Assembly (NCBI GenBank): GCA_001899635.1
Contig: MKVQ01000015.1
Span: forward strand, 145,223 to 209,222
Direction: 5' to 3'
Length of the DNA: 64,000 nt
Source: Myxococcales bacterium 68-20
GTDB taxonomy: Bacteria; Myxococcota_A; Polyangia; Polyangiales; Polyangiaceae
This document shows positions 17,045 to 30,035 of the stretch, piece by piece. The stretch's first letter is position 1; every line of letters begins with the position of its first letter. The notes under the pieces are model-generated. The model ran no database searches. It was not told the origin of the DNA and saw only the letters and a program-made list of their open reading frames with translations. The position numbers and the translations under genes are program-made.

Positions 17045-17287
17045 CTATCGGCGGGGGACGCGCGATGGGCCGGTCCCGCTCGCGCTCGAAAAGGACCTCG
17101 AGTACAGCGTCGCCGCCTCGTAGAAGGTCAGCGCCGTCTCCGGGCCGCTGCGCGTGCGCTTGTTCGTGTGCGATCGCACCCATACCCAGAACGCCTCGAC
17201 GCACGCACGACACGCGAGCGTGCTCGGCCCGTACTGGCAGCCGGTCGCAGGGTGCGCGGCTGGAGATCTGCAGAAGGTGCACAGCAT
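17045..17287 (-). CDS. Small Cys-rich (zinc-ribbon-like) protein, 80 aa
   Basis: From ATG 17287, the product starts MLCTFCRSPAA and contains CQYG...LACRACVEAFWVWVRSHTNKR. Two CxxC pairs about 20 residues apart suggest a zinc knuckle, followed by an aromatic/basic helix and a Ser/Arg tail. GAGAGAGAG lies a little far upstream as a weak ribosome binding site. The start faces that of the CULT protein, so the two may share a promoter region. No named family. Confidence 0.55.
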   Translation of the reverse strand: MLCTFCRSPAAHPATGCQYGPSTLACRACVEAFWVWVRSHTNKRTRSGPETALTFYEAATLYSRSFSSASGTGPSRVPRR

Positions 17288-17855
17288 GACGACACGCTCT
17301 CTCTCTCCGACCTCACCCGAAGTAAGCATTCTCCGGGCCGTCGCTACCGATGCGACCGGACGTGAGCGCGTCGAGCCGTGCTCCAGGGTGTGCGGCATCA
17401 GCCCGAGCGGGCGGAGGCGAGTCACGGCGGACGGTGTCCACGTCGGTCGGAGCTGGCTCCGCGAAGGTGGTGCTGCCCGTCGAGGTGGGCGCCCGGGGCC
17501 TGGAACGCCCGCGGCGCGTCCGGAGGGCGGCGATGAGCCCGAGGCGACGGAGGAAGAGGAGCGGTGGCTACGGTGCGCTTCGTGCGGTGCGCGCGTCGTA
17601 CGCGAGGCCGCACGGCTCGTCGTGAACGGGAGCCATGAGCACTGCTTCCTCAACCCTTCGGGGATCCGGTACGTCGTCGGCTGCTGGGCGGCGGCGCCCG
17701 GGTGCGTCGCCGAAGGCGAGCGCTCGGCGGTGTGGACGTGGTTTCCCGGCTACGCCTGGCAGGTCGAGCTCTGCCGGAGCTGCTCGACGCATCTCGGGTG
17801 GTCGTTCCACGCGGCCACGTCGTTCTACGCGCTCATTCGAGAGCTCCTCCTGTAA
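17286..17855 (+). CDS. Cereblon-type CULT domain protein
   Basis: Up to 189 aa; the start is uncertain, since the first 90 residues are poorly ordered and the true start may be a later GTG. Residues about 95-185 match the CULT domain, the thalidomide/uridine-binding part of eukaryotic cereblon. Zinc pairs are C97-C100 and C163-C166, with the FLNPSG turn and TWFPGYAW, and HLGWSF closes the ligand cage. The three cage tryptophans (W152, W158, W172) keep the human 6 and 14 residue spacing. Bacterial single-domain CULT proteins are known; their natural role is not. No Lon-like or DDB1-binding part is present. Confidence 0.85.
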   Translation: MTTRSLSPTSPEVSILRAVATDATGRERVEPCSRVCGISPSGRRRVTADGVHVGRSWLREGGAARRGGRPGPGTPAARPEGGDEPEATEEEERWLRCASCGARVVREAARLVVNGSHEHCFLNPSGIRYVVGCWAAAPGCVAEGERSAVWTWFPGYAWQVELCRSCSTHLGWSFHAATSFYALIRELLL

Positions 17856-17902
17856 CGAAGGCGCGCGCGTGCCTCGCTCGAGAGCCCGTACCTAGAAACG
17901 CG

Positions 17903-17936
17903 GAAGGCCGCGCCAGCAGTGCTGGTCGCGGCCTTC
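17903..17936. terminator. Terminator-type hairpin between CULT gene and isocitrate lyase
   Basis: GAAGGCCGCG-CCAGC pairs with GCTGG-T-CGCGGCCTTC with a single bulge and a three-base loop. It lies 27 bases beyond the stop of the - strand isocitrate lyase gene and 48 beyond the CULT gene. It probably serves both convergent units; the U tract is weak. Confidence 0.7.
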
Positions 17937-17962
17937 GAGCGAGCGACGAACCGTGCGGTCGA

Positions 17963-19297
<1,335 letters not shown>

Positions 19298-19325
19298 GGG
19301 ACTCTCCTGGGTCAGCGGGCGAACT

Positions 19326-20945
<1,620 letters not shown>

Positions 20946-21050
20946 ATCCGCACTCTAACTTCGCGTTGATGCAACGTGTTAGGAGATTGCGGTGAGAGCT
21001 CATCGCAGTCAAGATTGGTTATAGGTACTTGGGAAACAGTGGTTTTATGT

Positions 21051-21061
21051 TGTCAATGACA
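21051..21061. promoter_or_regulatory. Operator candidate, palindrome copy 1
   Basis: TGTCAATGACA is a perfect inverted repeat (TGTCA/TGACA) around one base. An identical copy starts 31 bases downstream, about three helical turns, so a regulator could bind the same DNA face. Both are in the aceB/regulator intergenic region, which is AT-richer than its surroundings. Confidence 0.6.
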
Positions 21062-21081
21062 CGCTGTAGCGCTGTAAATTG

Positions 21082-21092
21082 TGTCAATGACA
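21082..21092. promoter_or_regulatory. Operator candidate, palindrome copy 2
   Basis: Second identical TGTCAATGACA. It lies 22 bases before the regulator ATG at 21114, a position suited to autorepression, while the first copy lies towards malate synthase. The intervening GCTGTAGCGCTGTA contains a further short direct repeat. Confidence 0.6.
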
Positions 21093-21113
21093 AGCTCGCC
21101 CCGGAGATGAGAA

Positions 21114-22574
21114 ATGCCCCTGCGTCAAACTGCCGAAGCGCCGCGGTTCGGAGCGAAGGTTCGAGCCCTCCGGCGCCGTGAAGCGCTCAGTCAGGTGCAG
21201 CTCGCGGACAAGCTGGGCGTCTCGCCGAGCTACCTGAATCTGATCGAGAACAACCGCAGACCGCTCCCGGCGAACCTGCTGATCAAGCTCGCGCAGCTCT
21301 TCAGCGTCGACGTCCATTCGTTCGCGACCGACGAAGACGCGCGGCTCGTTGCCGATCTCACCGAGGCGTTCGCCGATCCGCTGTTCGAGGAGCAGGACCT
21401 CACCTCCGTCGACGTGCGTGAGCTGGCCGTCGCGAGCCCGAGCGCCGCGCGCGCCGTGCTGTCGCTCTATCGCGCCTATCAAGCCGCGCGGTCCTCCGCC
21501 GATGATCTCTCGTCCCGCCTCTCGGACGGCGAAGAGCTTGCCTCGCCGGGCGCGCACCTCCCGAGCGAAGAGGTGACGGACTTCATCCAACGCTCCTCGA
21601 ACCACTTCCCGGATCTCGAGGCCGCCGCGGAGGCGATCGCGTCGCGGGCGAAGCTGACGAGCGAAGATCTCTACCCCGGCCTCATTCGCTATCTCGAGAA
21701 GCATCTCGGCATCGAAGTCCAGATTGCGCGCTGGGGCTCGGAGCGCGGCGTCCTCCGCCGCTACGATCCCCACCGCAAGCTGCTCGTCCTCTCCGAGCTC
21801 CTCCCGACGCGCAGCCGCACGTTCCAGCTCGCGCACCAGCTCGCGGTGATGACGCAGGGAGCGCTGATCGACCGGATCACCGCCGAGGCGCGGTTGACGA
21901 CGGAGGAGTCTCGCGGCCTCGCGCGCGTCACGCTCGCGAACTACTTCGCCGGGGCGGTGCTCATGCCGTACGCGGCGTTCCTCGAGGCGGCAAAGCAGGA
22001 GCGCTACGACATCGACGTGCTCGGCCGGCGCTTCCGCGTCGGCTTCGAGCAGGTGTGTCACCGGCTCACGACGCTCCGTCGTCCCGGCGCGGAGGGCGTT
22101 CCGTTCCACATGATGCGGATCGACGTGGCCGGGAACATCTCGAAGCGCTTCAGCGCGTCCGGGATCCGCTTCGCGCGCTTCTCCGGCGCGTGTCCGCGAT
22201 GGAATGTCTTCAGCGCGTTCCTCACCCCCGGGATGATCCGCATCCAGCTCTCGCGCATGCCCGATGCGAAGGAGTACTTCTGCATCGCGCGCACCATCCA
22301 GAAGGACTCGGGCGGCTATCACTCGCAGCACCCGGTCCAGGCGATCGGCCTCGGCTGTCGGGTCGAGCACGCTCGCGAGCTCGTGTACTCGGACGGGATC
22401 GACATCACGAGCCCCGACACCTGCGTTCCGGTCGGCGTCACCTGCCGCCTCTGCGAGCGCACCGACTGCGAGCAGCGCGCGCTGCCGTCGCTCAAGGTGC
22501 CGCTCCGCGTCGACGAGAACGTCCGCGGCGTCTCGCTCTACGCCGCCGTCCACGGCGCACGAGGCCGGAGCTAA
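21114..22574 (+). CDS. RamB/ScfR-like XRE regulator of acetate/short-chain acyl metabolism
   Basis: 486 aa. An N-terminal Cro/C1 helix-turn-helix (about residues 12-66, with LSQVQLADKLGVSPSYLNLIENNRR) precedes an IrrE/ImmA-like segment (about 190-330) and a DUF2083-type C-terminus with a Cys-containing block (CVPVGVTCRLCERTDC). The HExxH of active IrrE peptidases is replaced by HQLAV, so it is probably a sensor rather than a protease. RamB in actinobacteria controls aceA/aceB, and this gene is divergent from aceBA. Role as their regulator is therefore likely, by homology and position. Confidence 0.88.
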   Translation: MPLRQTAEAPRFGAKVRALRRREALSQVQLADKLGVSPSYLNLIENNRRPLPANLLIKLAQLFSVDVHSFATDEDARLVADLTEAFADPLFEEQDLTSVDVRELAVASPSAARAVLSLYRAYQAARSSADDLSSRLSDGEELASPGAHLPSEEVTDFIQRSSNHFPDLEAAAEAIASRAKLTSEDLYPGLIRYLEKHLGIEVQIARWGSERGVLRRYDPHRKLLVLSELLPTRSRTFQLAHQLAVMTQGALIDRITAEARLTTEESRGLARVTLANYFAGAVLMPYAAFLEAAKQERYDIDVLGRRFRVGFEQVCHRLTTLRRPGAEGVPFHMMRIDVAGNISKRFSASGIRFARFSGACPRWNVFSAFLTPGMIRIQLSRMPDAKEYFCIARTIQKDSGGYHSQHPVQAIGLGCRVEHARELVYSDGIDITSPDTCVPVGVTCRLCERTDCEQRALPSLKVPLRVDENVRGVSLYAAVHGARGRS

Positions 22575-22643
22575 GGCGCAACTCAGTTGCGCCGATCCTG
22601 AAAGCTCGAAGCGGTCGGCTCACACGTACTCGCTTTGACCGGA

Positions 22644-22680
22644 GATTCACGCCCGCTCGCCCAACGGGCGGGCGTGAATC
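22644..22680. terminator. Hairpin downstream of the RamB-like gene
   Basis: GATTCACGCCCGC pairs with the 3' arm GCGGGCGTGAATC in a 16-bp stem with one mismatch and a short loop, 70 bases after the regulator's stop. No T run follows. The remaining gap to the FHA gene (22681-22919) shows no gene. Confidence 0.55.
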
Positions 22681-22919
22681 GGAGGTCACTCCAAGTGAGC
22701 ACCGCTATAGGCCGAGGTCGGTTCTAGGTCAGCCGCTGCCGGAGCGCCGAAGACCCGAGGCAAGACCGAAGCGACACCGAAGCGACGCCGGACAAGACGT
22801 AGAAAGTCGCCCGCGACGGACGGCGCCCGCCATCGTGAGAAAACGGTAGCCGAAGCGCGCGCTGGAGCTTCTCGTTCGGAGCTGACGAAAGGGGCTTGCA
22901 CGGACGCGGGGGCCCATTG

Positions 22920-24365
22920 ATGATGTCCTCGAACATGTCTCGGAGTTCGGCGGCCAAGGTCGCGCGATGGCTGGTCGGCAAGGAACGACGCGACGAAGCG
23001 GTCGCGCTCCTTTGCTCCTGGGCCGCGAACGGCCCGAACGACAAGGACGGGCAGGAGCTCCTCGCGGAGGCGTTCCGCCTAGATCCCGGCTCTCAGCTCG
23101 CGCAGCTCGCGTTCGAGCGCATGGAGGGGATCTCCGCGAAGGACCACGGTCCGCTCGACGAGGCCATCGCGCGATGGACCGCCGAGGAGATCAGCAAGCT
23201 CGAGAAGCAGATCGCACGCCCGAACTTCATGCGGGCGCAGGTCGGCTTCAACAACAACGTCAAGTTCAACGGCCTGGTCTTCCACATCCAGACCGAGGAC
23301 TCCGGCCTCGATCGCCCCCACATCATCACGCACCTCTTCGCCGACGGTGGCCGCATCATCAAGAGCCACAAGCGCATCTACGCGAACGAGGTGAAGCGGG
23401 ACGACATCGCCCAGTACGTGCGTGCCCTCATGAAGGGCCAGCACATGGAGATGGCGATCATGCTGCGCGAGGGGCGGTTCGACGAGGTCATCGCCGGACG
23501 CGCCATGGGAGGCATGGAGCTCTTCGAGGAGCCGCCGCGCCTCGAGGTGCAGAAGCTCGCCACGAAGAAAGAGGAGCGCGTCGAGGCCGCCGCGCCGGTG
23601 CGCTCGATGACGCCGCCGTCGGTCCCGGCCGTGCCCGCGGTCGCCGCTCCTCCGCCGCCGGTCGTCGCCGAGTCGCCGTCGATCTCGAAGCTCGTCGGCA
23701 AGCCCGTCCCCAGGTCTTCGCAGAAGGCACGCTTCCGGCTGAACGTCGTCCGCAGTCTCACCGGCGGCCCCGCGTACTACGAGCCGCTCGGCGACGCCGC
23801 GATCATCGGGCGTGACGGCGCGATCTCCCTCGAGAACGAGCGCTTCTGCCATCCGCGCGAGGCGCAGATCCGCTGGCAGAAGGGCCGGATGTGGCTCGTG
23901 GACCTCGAGGCCGGCAACGGTGTCTTCCTCCGCATTCGCCAGCCCGTCGAGCTCGAGATCGGCGACGAGTTCATGGTCGGCGATCAGGTGCTCCTCATCG
24001 AGCGCAATCCCGAGCCGAACGACGGCCCCGGCCCCGGCCCGACGTACTTCTACTCGTCGCCGAAGTGGCCCTCGTCGTTCCGCGTCGTGCAGCTCTTCGA
24101 AGGTGGCGCCAAGGGCGCGTGCGTCGTGGCGCGTGGCACGACGATGCAGATCGGATCGGCGATCGGCGACTTCGTCTTCACGGCGGACCCGCTCGTCGAG
24201 GATCAGCACTGCCTCGTCGAGGAGCAGGCCGGCTCGATCGTCCTCTCCGATCTGGGCTCGCGCACGGGCGTCTTCGTTCGCATCAAGGGCGAGCAGGAGC
24301 TCCTCGCCGGTGACGAGATCATCGTCGGCCGGACGCGCATGGCGCTCGAAGCGCTCGCAGTCTGA
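22920..24365 (+). CDS. Tandem FHA domain protein
   Basis: 481 aa from ATG 22920 (a TTG at 22896 is possible). Residues 1-190 are a conserved-looking alpha/beta region (FNGLVFHIQTEDSG...IITHLFADGGRIIKSHKRIY) found at the N-terminus of several myxobacterial FHA proteins. A Pro/Ala linker follows, then two FHA-like domains at about 275-365 and 385-480. The second has SDLGSRTGVFVR, the phosphothreonine-binding surface; the first has diverged (DLEAGNGVFLR). It probably reads out Ser/Thr kinase signals. Stands alone. Confidence 0.82.
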   Translation: MMSSNMSRSSAAKVARWLVGKERRDEAVALLCSWAANGPNDKDGQELLAEAFRLDPGSQLAQLAFERMEGISAKDHGPLDEAIARWTAEEISKLEKQIARPNFMRAQVGFNNNVKFNGLVFHIQTEDSGLDRPHIITHLFADGGRIIKSHKRIYANEVKRDDIAQYVRALMKGQHMEMAIMLREGRFDEVIAGRAMGGMELFEEPPRLEVQKLATKKEERVEAAAPVRSMTPPSVPAVPAVAAPPPPVVAESPSISKLVGKPVPRSSQKARFRLNVVRSLTGGPAYYEPLGDAAIIGRDGAISLENERFCHPREAQIRWQKGRMWLVDLEAGNGVFLRIRQPVELEIGDEFMVGDQVLLIERNPEPNDGPGPGPTYFYSSPKWPSSFRVVQLFEGGAKGACVVARGTTMQIGSAIGDFVFTADPLVEDQHCLVEEQAGSIVLSDLGSRTGVFVRIKGEQELLAGDEIIVGRTRMALEALAV

Positions 24366-24429
24366 CGCGCTCGCCCGCGCGCGCCTCGTGGCACACCGAC
24401 GCGCAATCTGGGCGTGATATTGAGCGCTC

Positions 24430-25254
24430 GTGGTCAGACGTAGTTTTGTCCCGCTTGCGCTCTCTCTCGTAGCGGGCTGCGCGCTCCTCGTGGATTCGGC
24501 GGGCTTGAGCGGGGGAATGTCCGACAACGAGTCGGACGGGGGCGGTGACGCTTCCGTAGACGCACCGGCACTCGACGCGACTGCCGGCGATGCGGGGGCG
24601 GATTCCGCCTTCGACGCGAGCACCACGTACTGCGCGGGGCGCACGACGGCGCTCTTTTGCGACGACTTCGACCGAACGACACCACTCGCGGCGCTCTGGG
24701 ACTCGACGACGTTGCCCGGCGCCATCGGGTTGATCGACTCGTCGCATTCGAGATCGGCGCCGAGCTCGCTCTCGCTCGTTGCCGACGCGTCGACCGGCCC
24801 GCTTGCCAACCTCTCGTTGCACAAGGTCGTGACCGTCGGGCCGTCGGCGGTCGCATTCCGGTTTCAGTTCCGGCCCGCGCGCACGGGGGCCGGCCCATCG
24901 GTGGTCAAGTTCAACTACGCCAGCGGCTTTGGCTACTACGCGTACATGGGCGAAACGATAAACGTCCGCGTCGGCGGCCCCATACCCGAGATGAACATCG
25001 GCACCGCCCTCATCAGCGTGAACCAATGGCATCTCATCGAGTTCGTGATCGAGCCGCCGACCATGACCGGTGCGGGGCACGGCCGGCTCACGCTCAAGGT
25101 CGATGGGACTGTCGCAATCGGTCCACGCGATCTCGATCCGGCGGCGAACGCGCACTACACGACCAGCGCGGCGATCGACGTCGGCATCGTGCACTTTCCC
25201 ACCGGGAGCTGGAGCGGCTGGATCGACGACGTCGAGGTCGCGAACGTGCCCTGA
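24430..25254 (+). CDS. Lipoprotein with concanavalin/LamG-like domain
   Basis: 274 aa from GTG 24430. The signal peptide ends in lipobox VAGC. An Asp/Ala/Gly-rich linker (about 30-65) is followed by a beta-rich domain starting CAGRTTALFCDDFDR, with the jelly-roll rhythm seen in laminin-G/concanavalin-like proteins (HSRSAPSSLSLVAD, VAFRFQFRP, WHLIEFVIE, GWIDDVEVAN). Polyangia carry many such lipoproteins. Probably surface-located and perhaps sugar-binding; no catalytic residues recognised. Confidence 0.72.
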   Translation: MVRRSFVPLALSLVAGCALLVDSAGLSGGMSDNESDGGGDASVDAPALDATAGDAGADSAFDASTTYCAGRTTALFCDDFDRTTPLAALWDSTTLPGAIGLIDSSHSRSAPSSLSLVADASTGPLANLSLHKVVTVGPSAVAFRFQFRPARTGAGPSVVKFNYASGFGYYAYMGETINVRVGGPIPEMNIGTALISVNQWHLIEFVIEPPTMTGAGHGRLTLKVDGTVAIGPRDLDPAANAHYTTSAAIDVGIVHFPTGSWSGWIDDVEVANVP

Positions 25255-25375
25255 AGGTGACGGACCACCGAACGACGGAATCGTAGCCTTGGCTTGCGGA
25301 CGGGCTTGCGATTGCTTCGAAGCTCTCCCAGCCTGACGCGCTCGCGCGCGCATCCTGTCAGCCCGAGCTCGCGGC

Positions 25376-26161
25376 TCAGCGCTTCGCGATCTGGTGCATG
25401 AGCACGCGTCCGACCTCCGGCAGTAGTCCGCCGACGCGGCTCATGACGGCGACGTTTGCCTGCGGGATGTAGTGGAGGCCGCGCCCGTGGGCGGCTTTCC
25501 ACACCACCGCGGCGACGTCTTCGGCAGTGAGGTTCACGCCGAGGCGATGGAGCGAGCGGGGCCGGTGGGTTTGTGTCTCGACCAACGGCGTCGCGACGTA
25601 GCTCGGCATCACGTCGCAGACGCGAATCCTCTTCGGCCGGAGCTCGATGTCGAGCGCCTCCGTGAGCGCGCGGACGGCGAACTTCGATGCGGAGTAGGCG
25701 GCGAGCTCGGGCTGCCCGTACGTCGCCGACGCGCTCGACATGTTGATGATCGTGCTCTGGCCCTCCTCCGCGGCCGTGCGCTCGAGCACGGGGAGGCTCT
25801 TCTGGATGCCCAGGATGACGCCCATCACGTTGACGTCGAGCTGCCTCCTGCACTCCGCGGGCGTGACGTCCTGGAAGTGGCCGGTGCGCATGATGCCCGC
25901 GCAGTTGAACAGGATGTCCATGCGATGCGCTTGGGACTCGAAGTCGGCGAGGGCCGCCGACCAGGCCTCCTCGTTCGTCACGTCGATGCGGCCGTGGCAG
26001 CACGCGTCTTTGCCCGCCGCGGCGACGATTTCGTCGGCGACGCGGCGTACGCCCTCGACGTCGACGTCGTAACAGCCGACCTTGAAGCCCCGCCTTGCGA
26101 AGAGAAGCGACGTCGCGCGTCCGATCCCGGACGCTGCCCCCGTAACGAAGATCGCCTTCAT
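25376..26161 (-). CDS. Short-chain dehydrogenase/reductase
   Basis: 261 aa from ATG 26161 (MKAIFVTGAASGIG); upstream frame extensions are not protein-like. Classical SDR features: cofactor loop TGAASGIG (8-15), NCAG, catalytic Ser in NMSSASATYG, YSASK. An acidic residue after the second strand (CYDVDVEG) suggests NAD rather than NADP. The C-terminal helix (MSRVGGLLPEVGRVLMHQIAKR) resembles lipid-acting SDRs. Substrate unknown. Convergent with the upstream lipoprotein gene and divergent from a TPR gene. Confidence 0.88.
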   Translation of the reverse strand: MKAIFVTGAASGIGRATSLLFARRGFKVGCYDVDVEGVRRVADEIVAAAGKDACCHGRIDVTNEEAWSAALADFESQAHRMDILFNCAGIMRTGHFQDVTPAECRRQLDVNVMGVILGIQKSLPVLERTAAEEGQSTIINMSSASATYGQPELAAYSASKFAVRALTEALDIELRPKRIRVCDVMPSYVATPLVETQTHRPRSLHRLGVNLTAEDVAAVVWKAAHGRGLHYIPQANVAVMSRVGGLLPEVGRVLMHQIAKR

Positions 26162-26270
26162 CGCGAGCCAATGTACCGGTCGTCCGTGCGCGTGTCGCGA
26201 CCAAGGACGGGGCCGGATCCGCTGGTGCGGATTGAGGCGTGCCGCCGCTTCCGCTAGCGTCGCCGCCATC

Positions 26271-26708
26271 ATGGCTGGCCGTTACGGAATGTCGTTCGCG
26301 AAGAAGCACATCGAGCAGGGTGACTACGAGGAGGCGATCGCAGCGGCGACCGAGGAGATCGACGGAGGCAACACCGGCCCCGAGCCGCTCTTCGACCGCG
26401 GGACCGCGTACGAGCTCTCGGAGCAGTACGTGGAGGCTGTGGTCGACTTCGAGCTCGCGATCGAGAAGAACCGCGCCGAGAAGGAGCTCGATCCGTTCGT
26501 GCTCGACGACGCGTACTTCAGCGCGACGCTCGCGGCGGCGCGCGCCGAGTCGAAGGCCGATCTCATGAAGGCCGTCGCTCGCCTCGATCGGTACCGCGAG
26601 CTCTGCCCTGAGGGCGCCCACGTCGCCGAGAGCCGGGAGTGGCAGAAGCGCCTCCGTGGCGAGCTTCCGAGCCTGCTCGACAAGACGAAGGACGTCGACG
26701 CCGTCTGA
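26271..26708 (+). CDS. Tetratricopeptide-type protein
   Basis: 145 aa from ATG 26271; the longer upstream frame overlaps the SDR promoter and is not protein-like. Helical hairpins GDYEEAIAAATEEID / PLFDRGTAYELSEQYVEAVVDFELAIEKN match TPR spacing. Soluble and acidic. Probably a scaffold for protein interaction. About 110 bases separate it from the divergent SDR. Confidence 0.75.
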   Translation: MAGRYGMSFAKKHIEQGDYEEAIAAATEEIDGGNTGPEPLFDRGTAYELSEQYVEAVVDFELAIEKNRAEKELDPFVLDDAYFSATLAAARAESKADLMKAVARLDRYRELCPEGAHVAESREWQKRLRGELPSLLDKTKDVDAV

Positions 26709-26770
26709 CCGCGTCACGCCGGCGCGATGGGGGAATCGCGCTCGGATGAGCGAGCTGGGGGGGAAGCTGC

Positions 26771-26875
26771 TCTCGTGATGGGCGCGATGCGGAACTGCTT
26801 CTCGTGATGAGCGAGCTGCTGCTCTCGTGATGAACGGCTCTCGCCATCGGCACGATGGTGACGACTCTCGTGATG
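26771..26875. repeat. Decamer TCTCGTGATG repeated four times
   Basis: Exact copies begin at 26771, 26800, 26823 and 26866 in the 509-base gap between the TPR gene and pgi. Similar neighbouring words (GATGAGCGAGCTG) add to the impression of decayed tandem units. No coding frame recognised in this gap. Confidence 0.6.
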
Positions 26876-26960
26876 GGCGCGAACGGGACTCGCTAGCGAG
26901 CGGGCTCGCGCGGCGACGACGCGCAGGACGGAGGCGCCCCGCGTCGTTCGCGAAGGGGGA

Positions 26961-27040
26961 CGAGAGAAAGAGAGATTTCACAGGGAGACGGGGAGACCGC
27001 TGTCTCGCTGTCTCCCTGTAAAATCCCTCGTTCTCTTCGC
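26961..27040. repeat. Long imperfect palindrome
   Basis: The left arm (26961-26993) and right arm (27006-27040) pair over about 28 bases; the core ACAGGGAGAC/GTCTCCCTGT is perfect and the outer parts carry mismatches. The right arm continues TAAAATCC. It lies between the ends of the TPR gene (+) and pgi (-) and could terminate both. Confidence 0.55.
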
Positions 27041-27108
27041 TTGTACGGGCGCGTGAGCGCGTCCGTCGGGGCCACTCGTCGATCAACACCGCGTGGTGAA
27101 GGCGTCGG

Positions 27109-29023
<1,915 letters not shown>

Positions 29024-29045
29024 CTATGCTAGGCTGCTCGGCCGC

Positions 29046-30035
29046 ATGCACGGCGCCGCGACGGAGCCTCTGCCCAGAGAGGGCTCCGCCAGAACTGAGC
29101 TCTCGATCCGCTGCAAGGGGTTGCAGAAGTCCTACGAAGACGTCGTTGCGGTCGACGGGCTCGACCTCGAGGTCCGCGTCGGCGAGTGCTTCGGGCTGCT
29201 CGGACCAAACGGGGCAGGGAAGACGACGACGGTGGAGATCCTCGAGGGGCTCCTCCAACCCTCGGGCGGCACCGTCGAGATCCTCGGGCATCGCTGGGAG
29301 ACCGACGAGCGTTGGCTCCGCGAGCGCCTCGGCGTCTCGCTCCAGCAGACGAACCTGCCGGACAAGCTGACCGTCCGCGAGACGATCAAGCTGTTCCGCT
29401 CCTTCTTCATCGAGGGGCGCGACGTGGACAAGGTGATCGATCTCGTCGCCCTCCGCGAGAAGGAGCACGCGAAGTACGACACGCTCTCTGGCGGCCAGCG
29501 CCAGCGCCTCGCCGTCGCTTGTGCGCTCGTCGGTGATCCGAAGCTCCTCTTCCTCGACGAGCCGACGACCGGCCTCGATCCCCAGTCGCGCCGGATGCTC
29601 TGGGACGTCGTCCTCGCGTTCAAGGAGCAGGGCGGCAGCGTCCTGCTCACGACCCACTACATGGACGAGGCCGAGCGGCTCTGCGATCGCGTCGGCGTCA
29701 TCGACCACGGCAAAATGATCGCGCTCGGGACGCCGAAGCAGCTCATCGACTCGCTCGGCGGCAGCCAGATCGTGGAGATCTCGCTCGCGTCGGCGCCGGC
29801 CGAGGACGAGGCGCGCGACGCGCTGGCGGCGTCGCTTGCCGGTCTGCCGGGCGTGAAGGCGTCGCGCTTCCTCACCGGACGGATCGTCCTCACGGTGGAG
29901 CACCTCCATCTCGCGCTTCCCGCGGTTCTCGGGACGCTCGACGAGAAGCGCCTCGAGCTTGCGAACCTGTCGACGCACCACGCGACGCTCGAGGACGTGT
30001 TCGTCACCCTCACGGGGAGGGCGCTCCGTGAGTGA
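29046..30035 (+). CDS. ABC exporter ATP-binding protein
   Basis: 329 aa from ATG 29046. It has a complete nucleotide-binding domain: Walker A GPNGAGKTTT, Q-loop LQQTNLPDKL, signature LSGGQRQRL, Walker B LLFLDEPTTGLDP, switch His in TTHYMDEAE. The C-terminal 90 residues are the regulatory extension of drug/lipid exporters (CcmA/NodI/DrrA type). The permease gene follows with an 8-base overlap, so the pair forms an ABC-2 exporter. Substrate unknown. Confidence 0.93.
   Translation: MHGAATEPLPREGSARTELSIRCKGLQKSYEDVVAVDGLDLEVRVGECFGLLGPNGAGKTTTVEILEGLLQPSGGTVEILGHRWETDERWLRERLGVSLQQTNLPDKLTVRETIKLFRSFFIEGRDVDKVIDLVALREKEHAKYDTLSGGQRQRLAVACALVGDPKLLFLDEPTTGLDPQSRRMLWDVVLAFKEQGGSVLLTTHYMDEAERLCDRVGVIDHGKMIALGTPKQLIDSLGGSQIVEISLASAPAEDEARDALAASLAGLPGVKASRFLTGRIVLTVEHLHLALPAVLGTLDEKRLELANLSTHHATLEDVFVTLTGRALRE

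Noticed and set aside
24358-25350. Similar 13-base sequences (CTGACGCGCTCGC) on both sides of the LamG-like lipoprotein gene, as if flanking an insertion
   Set aside because: Short, made of words common in this genome, with no inverted ends or transposase; chance is likely.
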